NCBI GenBank assembly: GCA_012522255.1
Contig: JAAYKT010000205.1
Location: 1-6,270, forward strand
Length of the DNA: 6,270 bases
Direction: 5' to 3'
Origin: Clostridiales bacterium
GTDB lineage: Bacteria > Bacillota > Clostridia > Lutisporales > Lutisporaceae
Shown: positions 1 to 5,782 of the stretch, piece after piece
How the letters are laid out: every line of letters starts with the position of its first letter
Position numbering within the stretch: position 1 is the stretch's first letter
Translations under genes and position numbers: made by a program
The notes under the pieces: generated by a model
Seen by the model: the letters and a program-made list of their open reading frames with translations, nothing else
The model's database searches: none
What the model was told of the DNA's origin: nothing

Positions 1-163
1 AGAAAAAACAAAAACGGTCATTGAGATTAAAAAACCATTTTTGATCCTTCATTTTACTTATGCGATACGTGGTTGTGTTTACTGTAACAAATTAAGATAG
101 CTAACAATTAGTTTTATTTCATTCGTTTAAATAATATATTTGCGATACATTTTTGTAAAATAC
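1..163. other. AT-rich non-coding stretch at left edge
   Basis: This stretch lies downstream of the minus-strand serine dehydratase gene. I see no convincing gene, no GC-rich hairpin followed by a T-run, and so no clear intrinsic terminator for the minus-strand unit. A minus-strand frame opens at an ATG (52-50) and stays open to the left edge for 17 codons, but it has no ribosome binding site and no recognisable sequence, so it is not called. The only visible structure is an imperfect 17-bp repeat (61-77 and 141-157), listed separately. Confidence 0.6.
61..157. repeat. Imperfect 17-bp direct repeat pair, 80 bp apart
   Basis: Positions 61-77 and 141-157 share the form TGCGATACRTKKTTGTR, identical at 13 of 17 positions, with an exact 8-bp core TGCGATAC. 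The copies start exactly 80 bp apart. The 7-bp part TGCGATA occurs again at 2327-2333, just upstream of the glycyl radical enzyme gene. It could be a regulator half-site or chance; no function is known. Confidence 0.35.
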
Positions 164-1681
164 TTATGTTAGCTCTACTTTAATCCTTTGTGCTGTCGGA
201 GTTATGGAAAGCCCCCCGAGGCCTGTACAACGAAGTTCCATAGGCAATGACTTCCCAACAGCATCCATTGCTTTGATAGTCTCGTCCAAAGGTATAACTT
301 GATCAAAGCCGGCTGCTGCCATGTTCACACTTGACAAGGCATTCATAGCTCCCATTATATTTTTACCCAGACAAGGTACCTCCACCCGATTTGCCACCGG
401 GTCGCATACCATTCCAAAAACATTCTGCAATGCCATAGAAGCCGCAGCAATACTTTTCTCGGCATCTAAACCAAGTACATGAGCACAAGCGGCGGCGCAC
501 ATCCCTGATGCTGCACCACATTCAGCCTGACAACCACAGACTTCTGCAGAAAAAGTACTTAAATAAGCAATAAATACTCCAATCAAACCTGCTGCGAGCA
601 TACTTTTGGCCATGTCTATTTTACTTAACTCATATTCCTTTGCAAGAGCAAACACTGTACCAGCCACGCATCCACAGGAGCCCGCCGTAGGCGCGGCAAC
701 AAAAATACCGTTTGCGCTTTTAATCTCCATAAAACGTGTAACATAGTAAATGATATTTTCTATAAGACTTCCTCCAAGTATATTCTTACCAATTATATTT
801 TTAGACTGACTTTGCAAAATCCTTCCCGCTATATCATTGTCCATATGCTTATCCAAGGATTCGATAAGCAAATCTATTATGTCTCCCATCTTATCCAAGA
901 CTTTTTCTTTACTTAAGCCGCTTCTTATGCTTTCATAAATACATGCCAATTCCCAAAGCTGCAAATTTTCTATATTATATTTGATCACCTCTTCCACTGT
1001 GGCAAAGGGCACATTGGGCCTTAACTGAGATGCTATAGAGAGTACAGGTGAAAGAGTATACATCTCATCAAAATCTATAATCGGGATTTCCTTAAATGGT
1101 GTTTGTGATTTTATATTATATAATATTCCCCTCTTGCCAAAAGTCTCTGTGACTTCCCCTAATCCTTCCAAACATTGTTTAGACTTTGGCCTTAATGGCG
1201 TTGAGGTAATAATCAATATTTCAAAAAAACCACCTGTAATTGAAACAGGAAAATACTGAAGTTCTGCAATTTCAAACATACCTCCACCGGTTGAAAGAGC
1301 CTTTAAGCGGATATCTTCTTTTCCTTTCCTTTGAACTAAAACATGATATGCGTTAGGGTGGTCGGGTCCAATATCTTTAATATTAAAAAAAATTTTTAAA
1401 CCTGCCTGCTTGGCCAATTCTAATCCTTGCATTATCTTTTTTTGATGAGTCTGCATTCCGATAAGTCCCGCCGCAAGTCCCTGATCTACTCCCTGTGTGC
1501 TATATGTTGAGGCCAAGGAACTATTTTTATCAAATTCAAAGCTTACAGACAAAGGTCCTTCAGCTTTAGTAAGCTGACGTATAACATTTCCTATTCGAAC
1601 AGAGGCTGCCGTATGAGAACTGGAAGGCCCTACCATGACAGGCCCGATAACATCATTGAATATAGAAGGATACTGTTTCAT
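164..1681 (-). CDS. L-serine ammonia-lyase (serine dehydratase), iron-sulfur-dependent, single-chain form
   Basis: The family converts L-serine to pyruvate and ammonia in the cytoplasm using an oxygen-labile [4Fe-4S] cluster rather than PLP. The 505-residue protein has the beta-type domain first (about 1-155, with GPSSSHTAA at 18-26 and the glycine-rich STGGG at 130-134). A linker of roughly 60-70 residues follows, then the alpha-type catalytic domain (about 225-495). That domain carries APTAGSCGC at 330-338, VCGCQAECG at 381-389 and MVCDPV at 424-429. These motifs supply the conserved cysteines expected for the cluster; which ones bind iron is not assigned here. Many Firmicutes split the two domains into separate subunits, whereas here they are fused. 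The ATG start overlaps the stop of the upstream gene (ATGA, 1678-1681) and has an AAAGGGAGA ribosome site at good spacing, which supports translational coupling. A related beta-hydroxy amino acid as substrate is possible. Confidence 0.9.
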   Translation of the reverse strand: MKQYPSIFNDVIGPVMVGPSSSHTAASVRIGNVIRQLTKAEGPLSVSFEFDKNSSLASTYSTQGVDQGLAAGLIGMQTHQKKIMQGLELAKQAGLKIFFNIKDIGPDHPNAYHVLVQRKGKEDIRLKALSTGGGMFEIAELQYFPVSITGGFFEILIITSTPLRPKSKQCLEGLGEVTETFGKRGILYNIKSQTPFKEIPIIDFDEMYTLSPVLSIASQLRPNVPFATVEEVIKYNIENLQLWELACIYESIRSGLSKEKVLDKMGDIIDLLIESLDKHMDNDIAGRILQSQSKNIIGKNILGGSLIENIIYYVTRFMEIKSANGIFVAAPTAGSCGCVAGTVFALAKEYELSKIDMAKSMLAAGLIGVFIAYLSTFSAEVCGCQAECGAASGMCAAACAHVLGLDAEKSIAAASMALQNVFGMVCDPVANRVEVPCLGKNIMGAMNALSSVNMAAAGFDQVIPLDETIKAMDAVGKSLPMELRCTGLGGLSITPTAQRIKVELT

Positions 1682-2214
1682 AGCATAACTCTCCCTTTAT
1701 GTTTATCTGCCAGCACCACATAATCCTTAGCCCTTTTTATATGTTTTTGTAATTCTTCCTCTCCCAATTCCCTGACTACTTTTGCAGGTGTGCCCATAAC
1801 AACAACATTGGAGGGAATTATTTTCCCCGGAGGTATAACCGAACCCGCGCCTATTATTACATTGTCACCTACAACGGCACCGTTTAATATGATGGCACCC
1901 ATGCCTATCAAAACATAATTGCCGACGGTGCAGGCATGGATTATTACGTTATGCCCTGCAGTGACATAGTCCCCAACAATAGTTGGATAATCGTCAGCTA
2001 TATGGATTGTGCTGTTATCCTGAATGTTTGTATTTTTACCTATAATTACATAGTTATCATCACCCCGGACAACTGTACCATACCATATATTTGAGTTTTC
2101 TTTTAATTCAACTCTTCCAATAATTGAGGCATTGTCCGCTATAAAACAGCTTTGGTGAATTATCGGTTCATGGCCTTCATAGTTTATGATCAAATGTAAC
2201 ATCGCCTTTCTCAT
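1678..2214 (-). CDS. Gamma-carbonic-anhydrase-like hexapeptide-repeat protein
   Basis: This 178-residue protein is a left-handed beta-helix protein of the YrdA/PaaY/CaiE type, a usual length for the group. Repeating hexapeptide turns (IIGRVE, VVGDNV, IIGAGS) run from about 25 to 145, followed by a C-terminal helix rich in Glu and Lys. All three zinc-binding histidines expected from the archaeal enzyme Cam are present at His71, His88 and His93. The nearby Arg50, Asp52, Gln65 and Asp66 are also conserved. The trimeric family includes true CO2-hydrating enzymes, but many close relatives have little such activity and some are thioesterases (PaaY), so activity is inferred only. It is the first gene of a two-gene minus-strand unit and is divergent from the glycyl radical enzyme. 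The ATG at 2214 lacks a strong ribosome site. An ATG at 2202 is an alternative start and fits the usual N-terminus of the family about equally well. Confidence 0.85.
   Translation of the reverse strand: MRKAMLHLIINYEGHEPIIHQSCFIADNASIIGRVELKENSNIWYGTVVRGDDNYVIIGKNTNIQDNSTIHIADDYPTIVGDYVTAGHNVIIHACTVGNYVLIGMGAIILNGAVVGDNVIIGAGSVIPPGKIIPSNVVVMGTPAKVVRELGEEELQKHIKRAKDYVVLADKHKGRVML
1690..1697 (-). promoter_or_regulatory. Ribosome binding site of the serine dehydratase gene
   Basis: On the minus strand the sequence AAAGGGAGAG lies within the last codons of the upstream gene. Its GGGAG core ends 9 bases before the ATG at 1681. It fixes that ATG as the start and fits coupled translation across the ATGA overlap. 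Confidence 0.7.
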
Positions 2215-2260
2215 TTTAATCTTATGTAATCTTTTATAAACCCATAACCCTTCTCATCTA

Positions 2261-2289
2261 TTGAAAGGTCACCATATTTACTATACAAT
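2261..2289 (+). promoter_or_regulatory. Predicted sigma-A promoter of the glycyl radical enzyme unit
   Basis: TTGAAA (2261-2266) and TACAAT (2284-2289) are each one base from consensus and are separated by the ideal 17 bp. A start near 2296 would give a leader of about 65 bases. Start site and use are predicted from sequence only. Confidence 0.6.
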
Positions 2290-2305
2290 AATATTACTAT
2301 ATTAT
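2288..2305. repeat. Inverted repeat over the predicted transcription start (possible operator)
   Basis: ATAATAT, a 4-base gap (TACT), then ATATTAT form a perfect 7-bp inverted repeat. It overlaps the end of the -10 box and the expected start site of the glycyl radical enzyme promoter, a typical place for a repressor site. The sequence is entirely A/T in the arms, so chance is a real alternative. Confidence 0.3.
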
Positions 2306-2345
2306 GTGAAATCTTAAAAGAAGAATTGCGATATATAATTTCTAT

Positions 2346-2352
2346 GAGGGGG
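2346..2352 (+). promoter_or_regulatory. Ribosome binding site deciding the GTG start of the glycyl radical enzyme
   Basis: GAGGGGG lies 8 bases before the GTG at 2361. The next in-frame ATG falls at residue 40, inside a conserved N-terminal segment of the family, so the GTG start is well supported. Confidence 0.7.
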
Positions 2353-2360
2353 TAGTCTCA

Positions 2361-4754
2361 GTGGTAAATGTTGTTGATAAATCCTATTTGGACAGAGTAA
2401 ACAGATTAAAACAACGTGTTCTAAACACAAAACCGGAAATGGACTTAGAAAATGCAAAAATATTAACAGAAAGTTTTATGGAAACAGACGGGGAACCTTT
2501 AGTAGTGCAAAAAGCAAAAGCTTTTAAAAAACAATGTGAAGAAAAAACTGTTACCATATGGGATGATGAACTCATTGTCGGCTGCTCCGGAAGCAAAAGA
2601 CGAGCCGGCATACTTTGTGCCGATACATGCTGGTCTATCTTGGATGAAGAATTAGATACCATCAGCGCAAGAAAATACGACCCATTTTATCTAAAAAGGG
2701 AGGATAAAGAAATTTTTGAAAAGGTAATACGCCCATATTGGAAGGGAAGATCAAATTACGAAGCCTGGCTCAAACAGATACCTGAAGATACAAAAACCCT
2801 TCGTGATAACGGTGTTGTATATATAAACAGAAAAGCTGTTCGGGGCTGGGGCGAAACCACTGCAGGCTATGAAATGATTATAAATATAGGAACGACAGGA
2901 ATTAAAGAAATCATACAAAATAGAAAAGACAAGCTCGATACTACAATTCCCGGTGATTATGAAAAGGACTATTACCTGTCTTCCATGCTTATTGCTGCGG
3001 AAGGTATCGAAATATTGGCGCAAAGATACAGAGAAGAAGCCCTTCGGCTTGCCGGACTTGAAACAGATGAAGACAGAAAAAAAGAACTTTATCAAATTGC
3101 CGAGACATGTGCACATGTGCCTAAGTACCCGGCCAGAACATTCAGAGAAGCACTTCAATCCTTATATCTGTATCAAATTTGTATTTTCATGGAACAAAAC
3201 GCTGCTTCCTATAATCCTGGGAGAATGGATCAATATTTATATCCATATTACAAAGCAGATTTGGAAGCAGGCAGAATTACAAAGGATGAGGCTCAGGAAC
3301 TGCTGGACTGCCTATGGGTAAAATTCAGTGAACCTTGTCTGTTCCAAGATGCCCAGACAGCTGAATTTGCTGCCGGCTACCCCATGTTTCAAAATGTTTC
3401 CGTAGGCGGCATCGACACAACGGGCAAAAATGCAGTCAATGAGCTTTCCTATATGATATTGCAGGCTACGGCGGATGTCCAACTATATCAACCTTCCTTA
3501 TCAGTGAGATATAACCTTGCAAAAAACCCAATTGAATTTCTTCGCAGTATAGTTGAATTAATAAAATTGGGTACAGGGTTCCCTGCATTTTTTAACGATG
3601 ATATGGGCATCCGTATGCTTATGAACAAGGGAATCCCTTTGAAAGAGGCTTTTGACTGGAACCCTTGCGGCTGTGTGGAAACCAACCTCGAAGGCAGACT
3701 GCGTCATTATACAGCCCTGGCAGATATTAATCTTGGCAGTATGGTAGAATTTGCATTGCTAAACGGAAGGAACAGAAAGAGTGGAAACTATATCTCTGAA
3801 AAAACGGGAGATCCTGAAAAGTTTAAAGGATTTGAAGAGTTCTTAGAAGCTGTCAAAAAACACATCGCCTATTCTGTGCGTGCAGTGGTAAAAGGCAGTC
3901 ATGTTATAGATGAGGTATGCATGGATAGGCCTGTCCCTGCACTGTCTTTAACATTTAAGGAATGTATAGAAAAAGCTAAAGACTATGCTTGGGGCGGAGC
4001 CAAGTATAATACAGGTAATGGAATAATTCTTATAGGTGTTGCTGATTTAATAAACAGTATAGCAGCTATAAAAGACATAGTCTATGATCGTAAAAAGGCC
4101 ACTATGGGAGAAATGCTAAAAGCTCTCGAAAGTGATTTTGATGGATATGATTATATAAAAAGATTATGCCTGGAAGCACCTAAGTACGGAAATGATATTA
4201 CGGAAGCTGATGACATTGCAGGCGAACTGTTTACCTTTATTGCAGATGAAATAGAAAAGTATAAAAGTAAGTTTGGCCCAATGACCCCTGGTATACTTCC
4301 CGTTTCGGGGAATACTCCTTTTGGCCTTGAAGTGGGTGCTCTTCCATCCGGAAGAAATGCATGGAAACCATTGGCGGACGGCGTAAGTCCAGGCGGTGGA
4401 ACGGACCTAAACGGACCTGGTTCTGTATTAAAATCGGTTTCACACATACCCCATGACCGTTTTGTACAGGGGACACTTTTGAATATGAAAATTGACCCCT
4501 CACTTTTATCTACAGAAAACGGCATAGCACAACTGATGGCTCTTTTAAAAAGCATGTGCAGCCTGGGGGTATACCACGTTCAATTCAATATAATAGATAA
4601 TGAAAAGCTTATAAAGGCACAAAAAAACCCCGATAAATATAAGGGCTTATTAGTAAGGGTTGCCGGTTATACAGCCTACTTTGTTGAATTGGGCAAGGAT
4701 GTTCAAGATGAAATTATAGGACGTACGACACAACACGGAATTACATTGGGGTGA
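2361..4754 (+). CDS. Glycyl radical enzyme of the PFL-like GCVE class, substrate unknown
   Basis: This 797-residue cytoplasmic enzyme has the full glycyl radical fold: a PFL-type domain (about 5-660) and a C-terminal glycyl radical domain (about 690-790). The radical site is RVAGY at 766-770, with Gly769 as the radical carrier. The active-site loop is NPCGCVE at 434-440, giving Cys438 as the thiyl residue and Glu440 as the general base. GCVE is found in dehydratases (glycerol, propanediol, trans-4-hydroxyproline), choline TMA-lyase, isethionate lyase and arylacetate decarboxylases. True pyruvate formate-lyase has Cys-Cys, so a pflB label would be wrong. Length is close to hydroxyproline dehydratase (about 790). 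However, the Tyr of that enzyme in the loop after GCVE (from memory of its sequence) is not present here. The motif around 162-171 also has Glu165 where relatives carry His. Start is GTG with a strong ribosome site. The activase gene follows directly. Class is certain; reaction is not. Confidence 0.93.
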   Translation: MVNVVDKSYLDRVNRLKQRVLNTKPEMDLENAKILTESFMETDGEPLVVQKAKAFKKQCEEKTVTIWDDELIVGCSGSKRRAGILCADTCWSILDEELDTISARKYDPFYLKREDKEIFEKVIRPYWKGRSNYEAWLKQIPEDTKTLRDNGVVYINRKAVRGWGETTAGYEMIINIGTTGIKEIIQNRKDKLDTTIPGDYEKDYYLSSMLIAAEGIEILAQRYREEALRLAGLETDEDRKKELYQIAETCAHVPKYPARTFREALQSLYLYQICIFMEQNAASYNPGRMDQYLYPYYKADLEAGRITKDEAQELLDCLWVKFSEPCLFQDAQTAEFAAGYPMFQNVSVGGIDTTGKNAVNELSYMILQATADVQLYQPSLSVRYNLAKNPIEFLRSIVELIKLGTGFPAFFNDDMGIRMLMNKGIPLKEAFDWNPCGCVETNLEGRLRHYTALADINLGSMVEFALLNGRNRKSGNYISEKTGDPEKFKGFEEFLEAVKKHIAYSVRAVVKGSHVIDEVCMDRPVPALSLTFKECIEKAKDYAWGGAKYNTGNGIILIGVADLINSIAAIKDIVYDRKKATMGEMLKALESDFDGYDYIKRLCLEAPKYGNDITEADDIAGELFTFIADEIEKYKSKFGPMTPGILPVSGNTPFGLEVGALPSGRNAWKPLADGVSPGGGTDLNGPGSVLKSVSHIPHDRFVQGTLLNMKIDPSLLSTENGIAQLMALLKSMCSLGVYHVQFNIIDNEKLIKAQKNPDKYKGLLVRVAGYTAYFVELGKDVQDEIIGRTTQHGITLG
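4748..4754 (+). promoter_or_regulatory. Ribosome binding site of the activase gene, overlapping the upstream stop
   Basis: GGGGTGA overlaps the TGA stop of the glycyl radical enzyme (4752-4754) and lies 5 bases before the ATG at 4760. This favours the ATG over the in-frame GTG at 4751, which lies inside the site itself. It implies translational coupling of enzyme and activase. Confidence 0.6.
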
Positions 4755-4759
4755 AGAAT

Positions 4760-5695
4760 ATGACTGACGATAAAAAGGGCTTGATACTCAGAATAGAAAA
4801 AACATCAATTCATGATGGACAAGGCCTGAGGACGGTAGTGTTTTTTAAGGGATGTCCCTTGAGGTGTGAGTGGTGCTCTACCCCTGAATCCCACAACATT
4901 TATATAGAAAAGGGATATATGCAAAACAGATGCACAGGTTGTGGTACCTGTGTCGAATTATGTTCGGAAAAAGCGCTAACCCTTAATGACAATGGCAAGA
5001 TAACAATTTCAAAAGAGAAATGCCAAATGAATCTGCTTTGTTATGATAGGTGCCCCTATAGTGCTTATAAAAAATATGGAACCTATATGACCGTCACTGA
5101 ACTGATAAAAGAAATATCAAAAGATGAGATTTTTTATTTCCATTCAGACGGCGGAGTGACCTTCAGCGGTGGAGAACCTCTCATGCAATCAGAATTCTTA
5201 ACAGAATCAATGAAATCCTGTAAACGTAGGGGCATCCATACAGCAATGGAGACAAGTCTTTTTGCCCCTTATAATAATATTGAAAAGACATTACCCTACC
5301 TTGATACATTGTATGTAGATATAAAGCATATGGATAGCAATATACACGAAAGGTATACGGGTGTTGAAAATGATTTAATTCTAAGTAATATCTGTAAGGT
5401 TGATGACTCTTATTACCCCGTAGAAATACATATAAGAATCCCCCTTGTCCCTTCCATAAACGATACCCGCGAAAACCTATTATCCGTTTTAAATTTCTGC
5501 AAAAACAGAAAAAAATTACAAGAGATTGAGCTTTTACCCTATCATAGATTGGGAATCGAAACCTATAAGCATTTAGGATTGAAATATAAACTCTCACATA
5601 TAACAGTCCCTACATTAAGCAGAATTAGAGAATTGTATGAATTCATGTCATCCAACAGCCAAGGAATCAAAATAAAAATCTGCAGCGGGTTATAA
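4760..5695 (+). CDS. Glycyl radical enzyme activating enzyme (radical SAM)
   Basis: This protein reductively cleaves S-adenosylmethionine and abstracts hydrogen from the partner's glycine, here Gly769 of the upstream enzyme. It has 311 residues from the ATG at 4760, or 314 from an in-frame GTG at 4751. The family signature DGQGLRTVVFFKGCPLRCEWC (about 19-39) contains the CX3CX2C motif (Cys32, Cys36, Cys39) for the SAM-binding cluster. A ferredoxin-like insert follows, with CX2CX2CX3C (Cys58, 61, 64, 68) and a second, incomplete motif CX5CX3CP (Cys88, 94, 98). The SAM-contacting GGE lies at 137-139. The insert is typical of activases for dehydratase and decarboxylase type enzymes and is absent from PflA, which agrees with the partner's GCVE class. 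In the second motif Asn91 stands where a full four-Cys ferredoxin motif has Cys. It is in one unit with the enzyme gene, and no clear terminator follows. Confidence 0.93.
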   Translation: MTDDKKGLILRIEKTSIHDGQGLRTVVFFKGCPLRCEWCSTPESHNIYIEKGYMQNRCTGCGTCVELCSEKALTLNDNGKITISKEKCQMNLLCYDRCPYSAYKKYGTYMTVTELIKEISKDEIFYFHSDGGVTFSGGEPLMQSEFLTESMKSCKRRGIHTAMETSLFAPYNNIEKTLPYLDTLYVDIKHMDSNIHERYTGVENDLILSNICKVDDSYYPVEIHIRIPLVPSINDTRENLLSVLNFCKNRKKLQEIELLPYHRLGIETYKHLGLKYKLSHITVPTLSRIRELYEFMSSNSQGIKIKICSGL

Positions 5696-5708
5696 AATTT
5701 TATTTAGT

Positions 5709-5720
5709 TAAAAGCTTTTA
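5709..5720. repeat. 12-bp perfect palindrome after the activase gene
   Basis: TAAAAGCTTTTA is a perfect palindrome just upstream of the next -35 box. It has no loop, little GC and no following T-run, so it is not called a terminator. I see no other terminator candidate between the activase stop and the next gene. Confidence 0.3.
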
Positions 5721-5749
5721 TTGACACCTATATATCATAATGATATCAT
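5721..5749 (+). promoter_or_regulatory. Predicted sigma-A promoter of the SPFH gene
   Basis: A perfect TTGACA (5721-5726) is followed after 17 bp by TATCAT (5744-5749), one base from consensus. This suggests that the SPFH gene is transcribed on its own rather than only by read-through from the glycyl radical enzyme unit. The -10 box lies inside the phased repeat listed next. Confidence 0.7.
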
Positions 5750-5770
5750 ATTAATATCAAATAGATATAA
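5732..5770. repeat. 11-bp phased ATATCA repeats over the -10 region (possible operator)
   Basis: ATATCA begins at 5732, 5743 and 5754, exactly 11 bp apart, with a degenerate fourth copy ATATAA at 5765. The first two units extend to ATATCATAATG and ATATCATATTA. They also form a 15-bp palindrome, ATATCAT-A-ATGATAT (5732-5746). The period is close to one helical turn, so all copies face one side of the DNA. The array covers the -10 box and the predicted start of the SPFH gene, which suits a cooperatively bound repressor. No regulator is identified. Confidence 0.45.
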
Positions 5771-5777
5771 GAGGTGA
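5771..5777 (+). promoter_or_regulatory. Ribosome binding site of the SPFH gene
   Basis: GAGGTGA lies 5 bases upstream of the ATG at 5783, a near-perfect match to the anti-Shine-Dalgarno sequence, and fixes that start. Confidence 0.75.
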
Positions 5778-5782
5778 ATATT

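Larger units (their letters stand above)
2215..2360. other. Divergent intergenic region
   Basis: This 146-bp AT-rich region separates the minus-strand carbonic-anhydrase-like unit from the plus-strand glycyl radical enzyme unit. It holds a clear plus-strand promoter and an inverted repeat, listed separately. On the minus strand I found no promoter with both boxes near consensus. A TATAAA-like box lies about 20 bases upstream of the ATG at 2214, without a recognisable -35 partner. Confidence 0.6.

Noticed and set aside
22..52. Possible start of a minus-strand gene running off the left edge
   Set aside because: It has only 17 codons in view, no ribosome site, and a composition explained by poly-A/T runs.
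2334..2339. Perfect TATAAT as a second -10 box just before the enzyme gene
   Set aside because: There is no -35 box 16-18 bp upstream, and transcription would start inside the ribosome binding site.
2344..2355. Three-codon mini-frame (ATG AGG GGG TAG) before the GTG start
   Set aside because: It overlaps the ribosome binding site, has none of its own, and is too short to separate from chance.
2384..3158. Minus-strand and alternative-frame open frames inside the glycyl radical enzyme gene (for example 2384-2662, 2751-3158, 2953-3321)
   Set aside because: They lie wholly inside a gene with clear conserved motifs, have no ribosome sites or recognisable domains, and are explained as shadows of the real frame.
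2361..4754. Annotation as pyruvate formate-lyase (pflB)
   Set aside because: The active site is Cys-Gly-Cys-Val-Glu, not the adjacent Cys pair of pyruvate formate-lyase, and the activase has the ferredoxin-like insert missing from PflA.
2361..4754. Direct call as trans-4-hydroxyproline dehydratase based on length and GCVET
   Set aside because: The pocket His and the Tyr after GCVE are not found in the expected places, and no pyrroline-5-carboxylate reductase gene is nearby, so the specific name is not supported.
4151..5597. Minus-strand open frames opposite the enzyme and activase genes (4151-4555, 4237-4503, 5181-5597)
   Set aside because: They are antisense to strongly conserved coding sequence, with no family features of their own.
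5692..5720. Intrinsic terminator after the activase gene
   Set aside because: The palindrome TAAAAGCTTTTA has no loop, almost no GC and no T-run after it.
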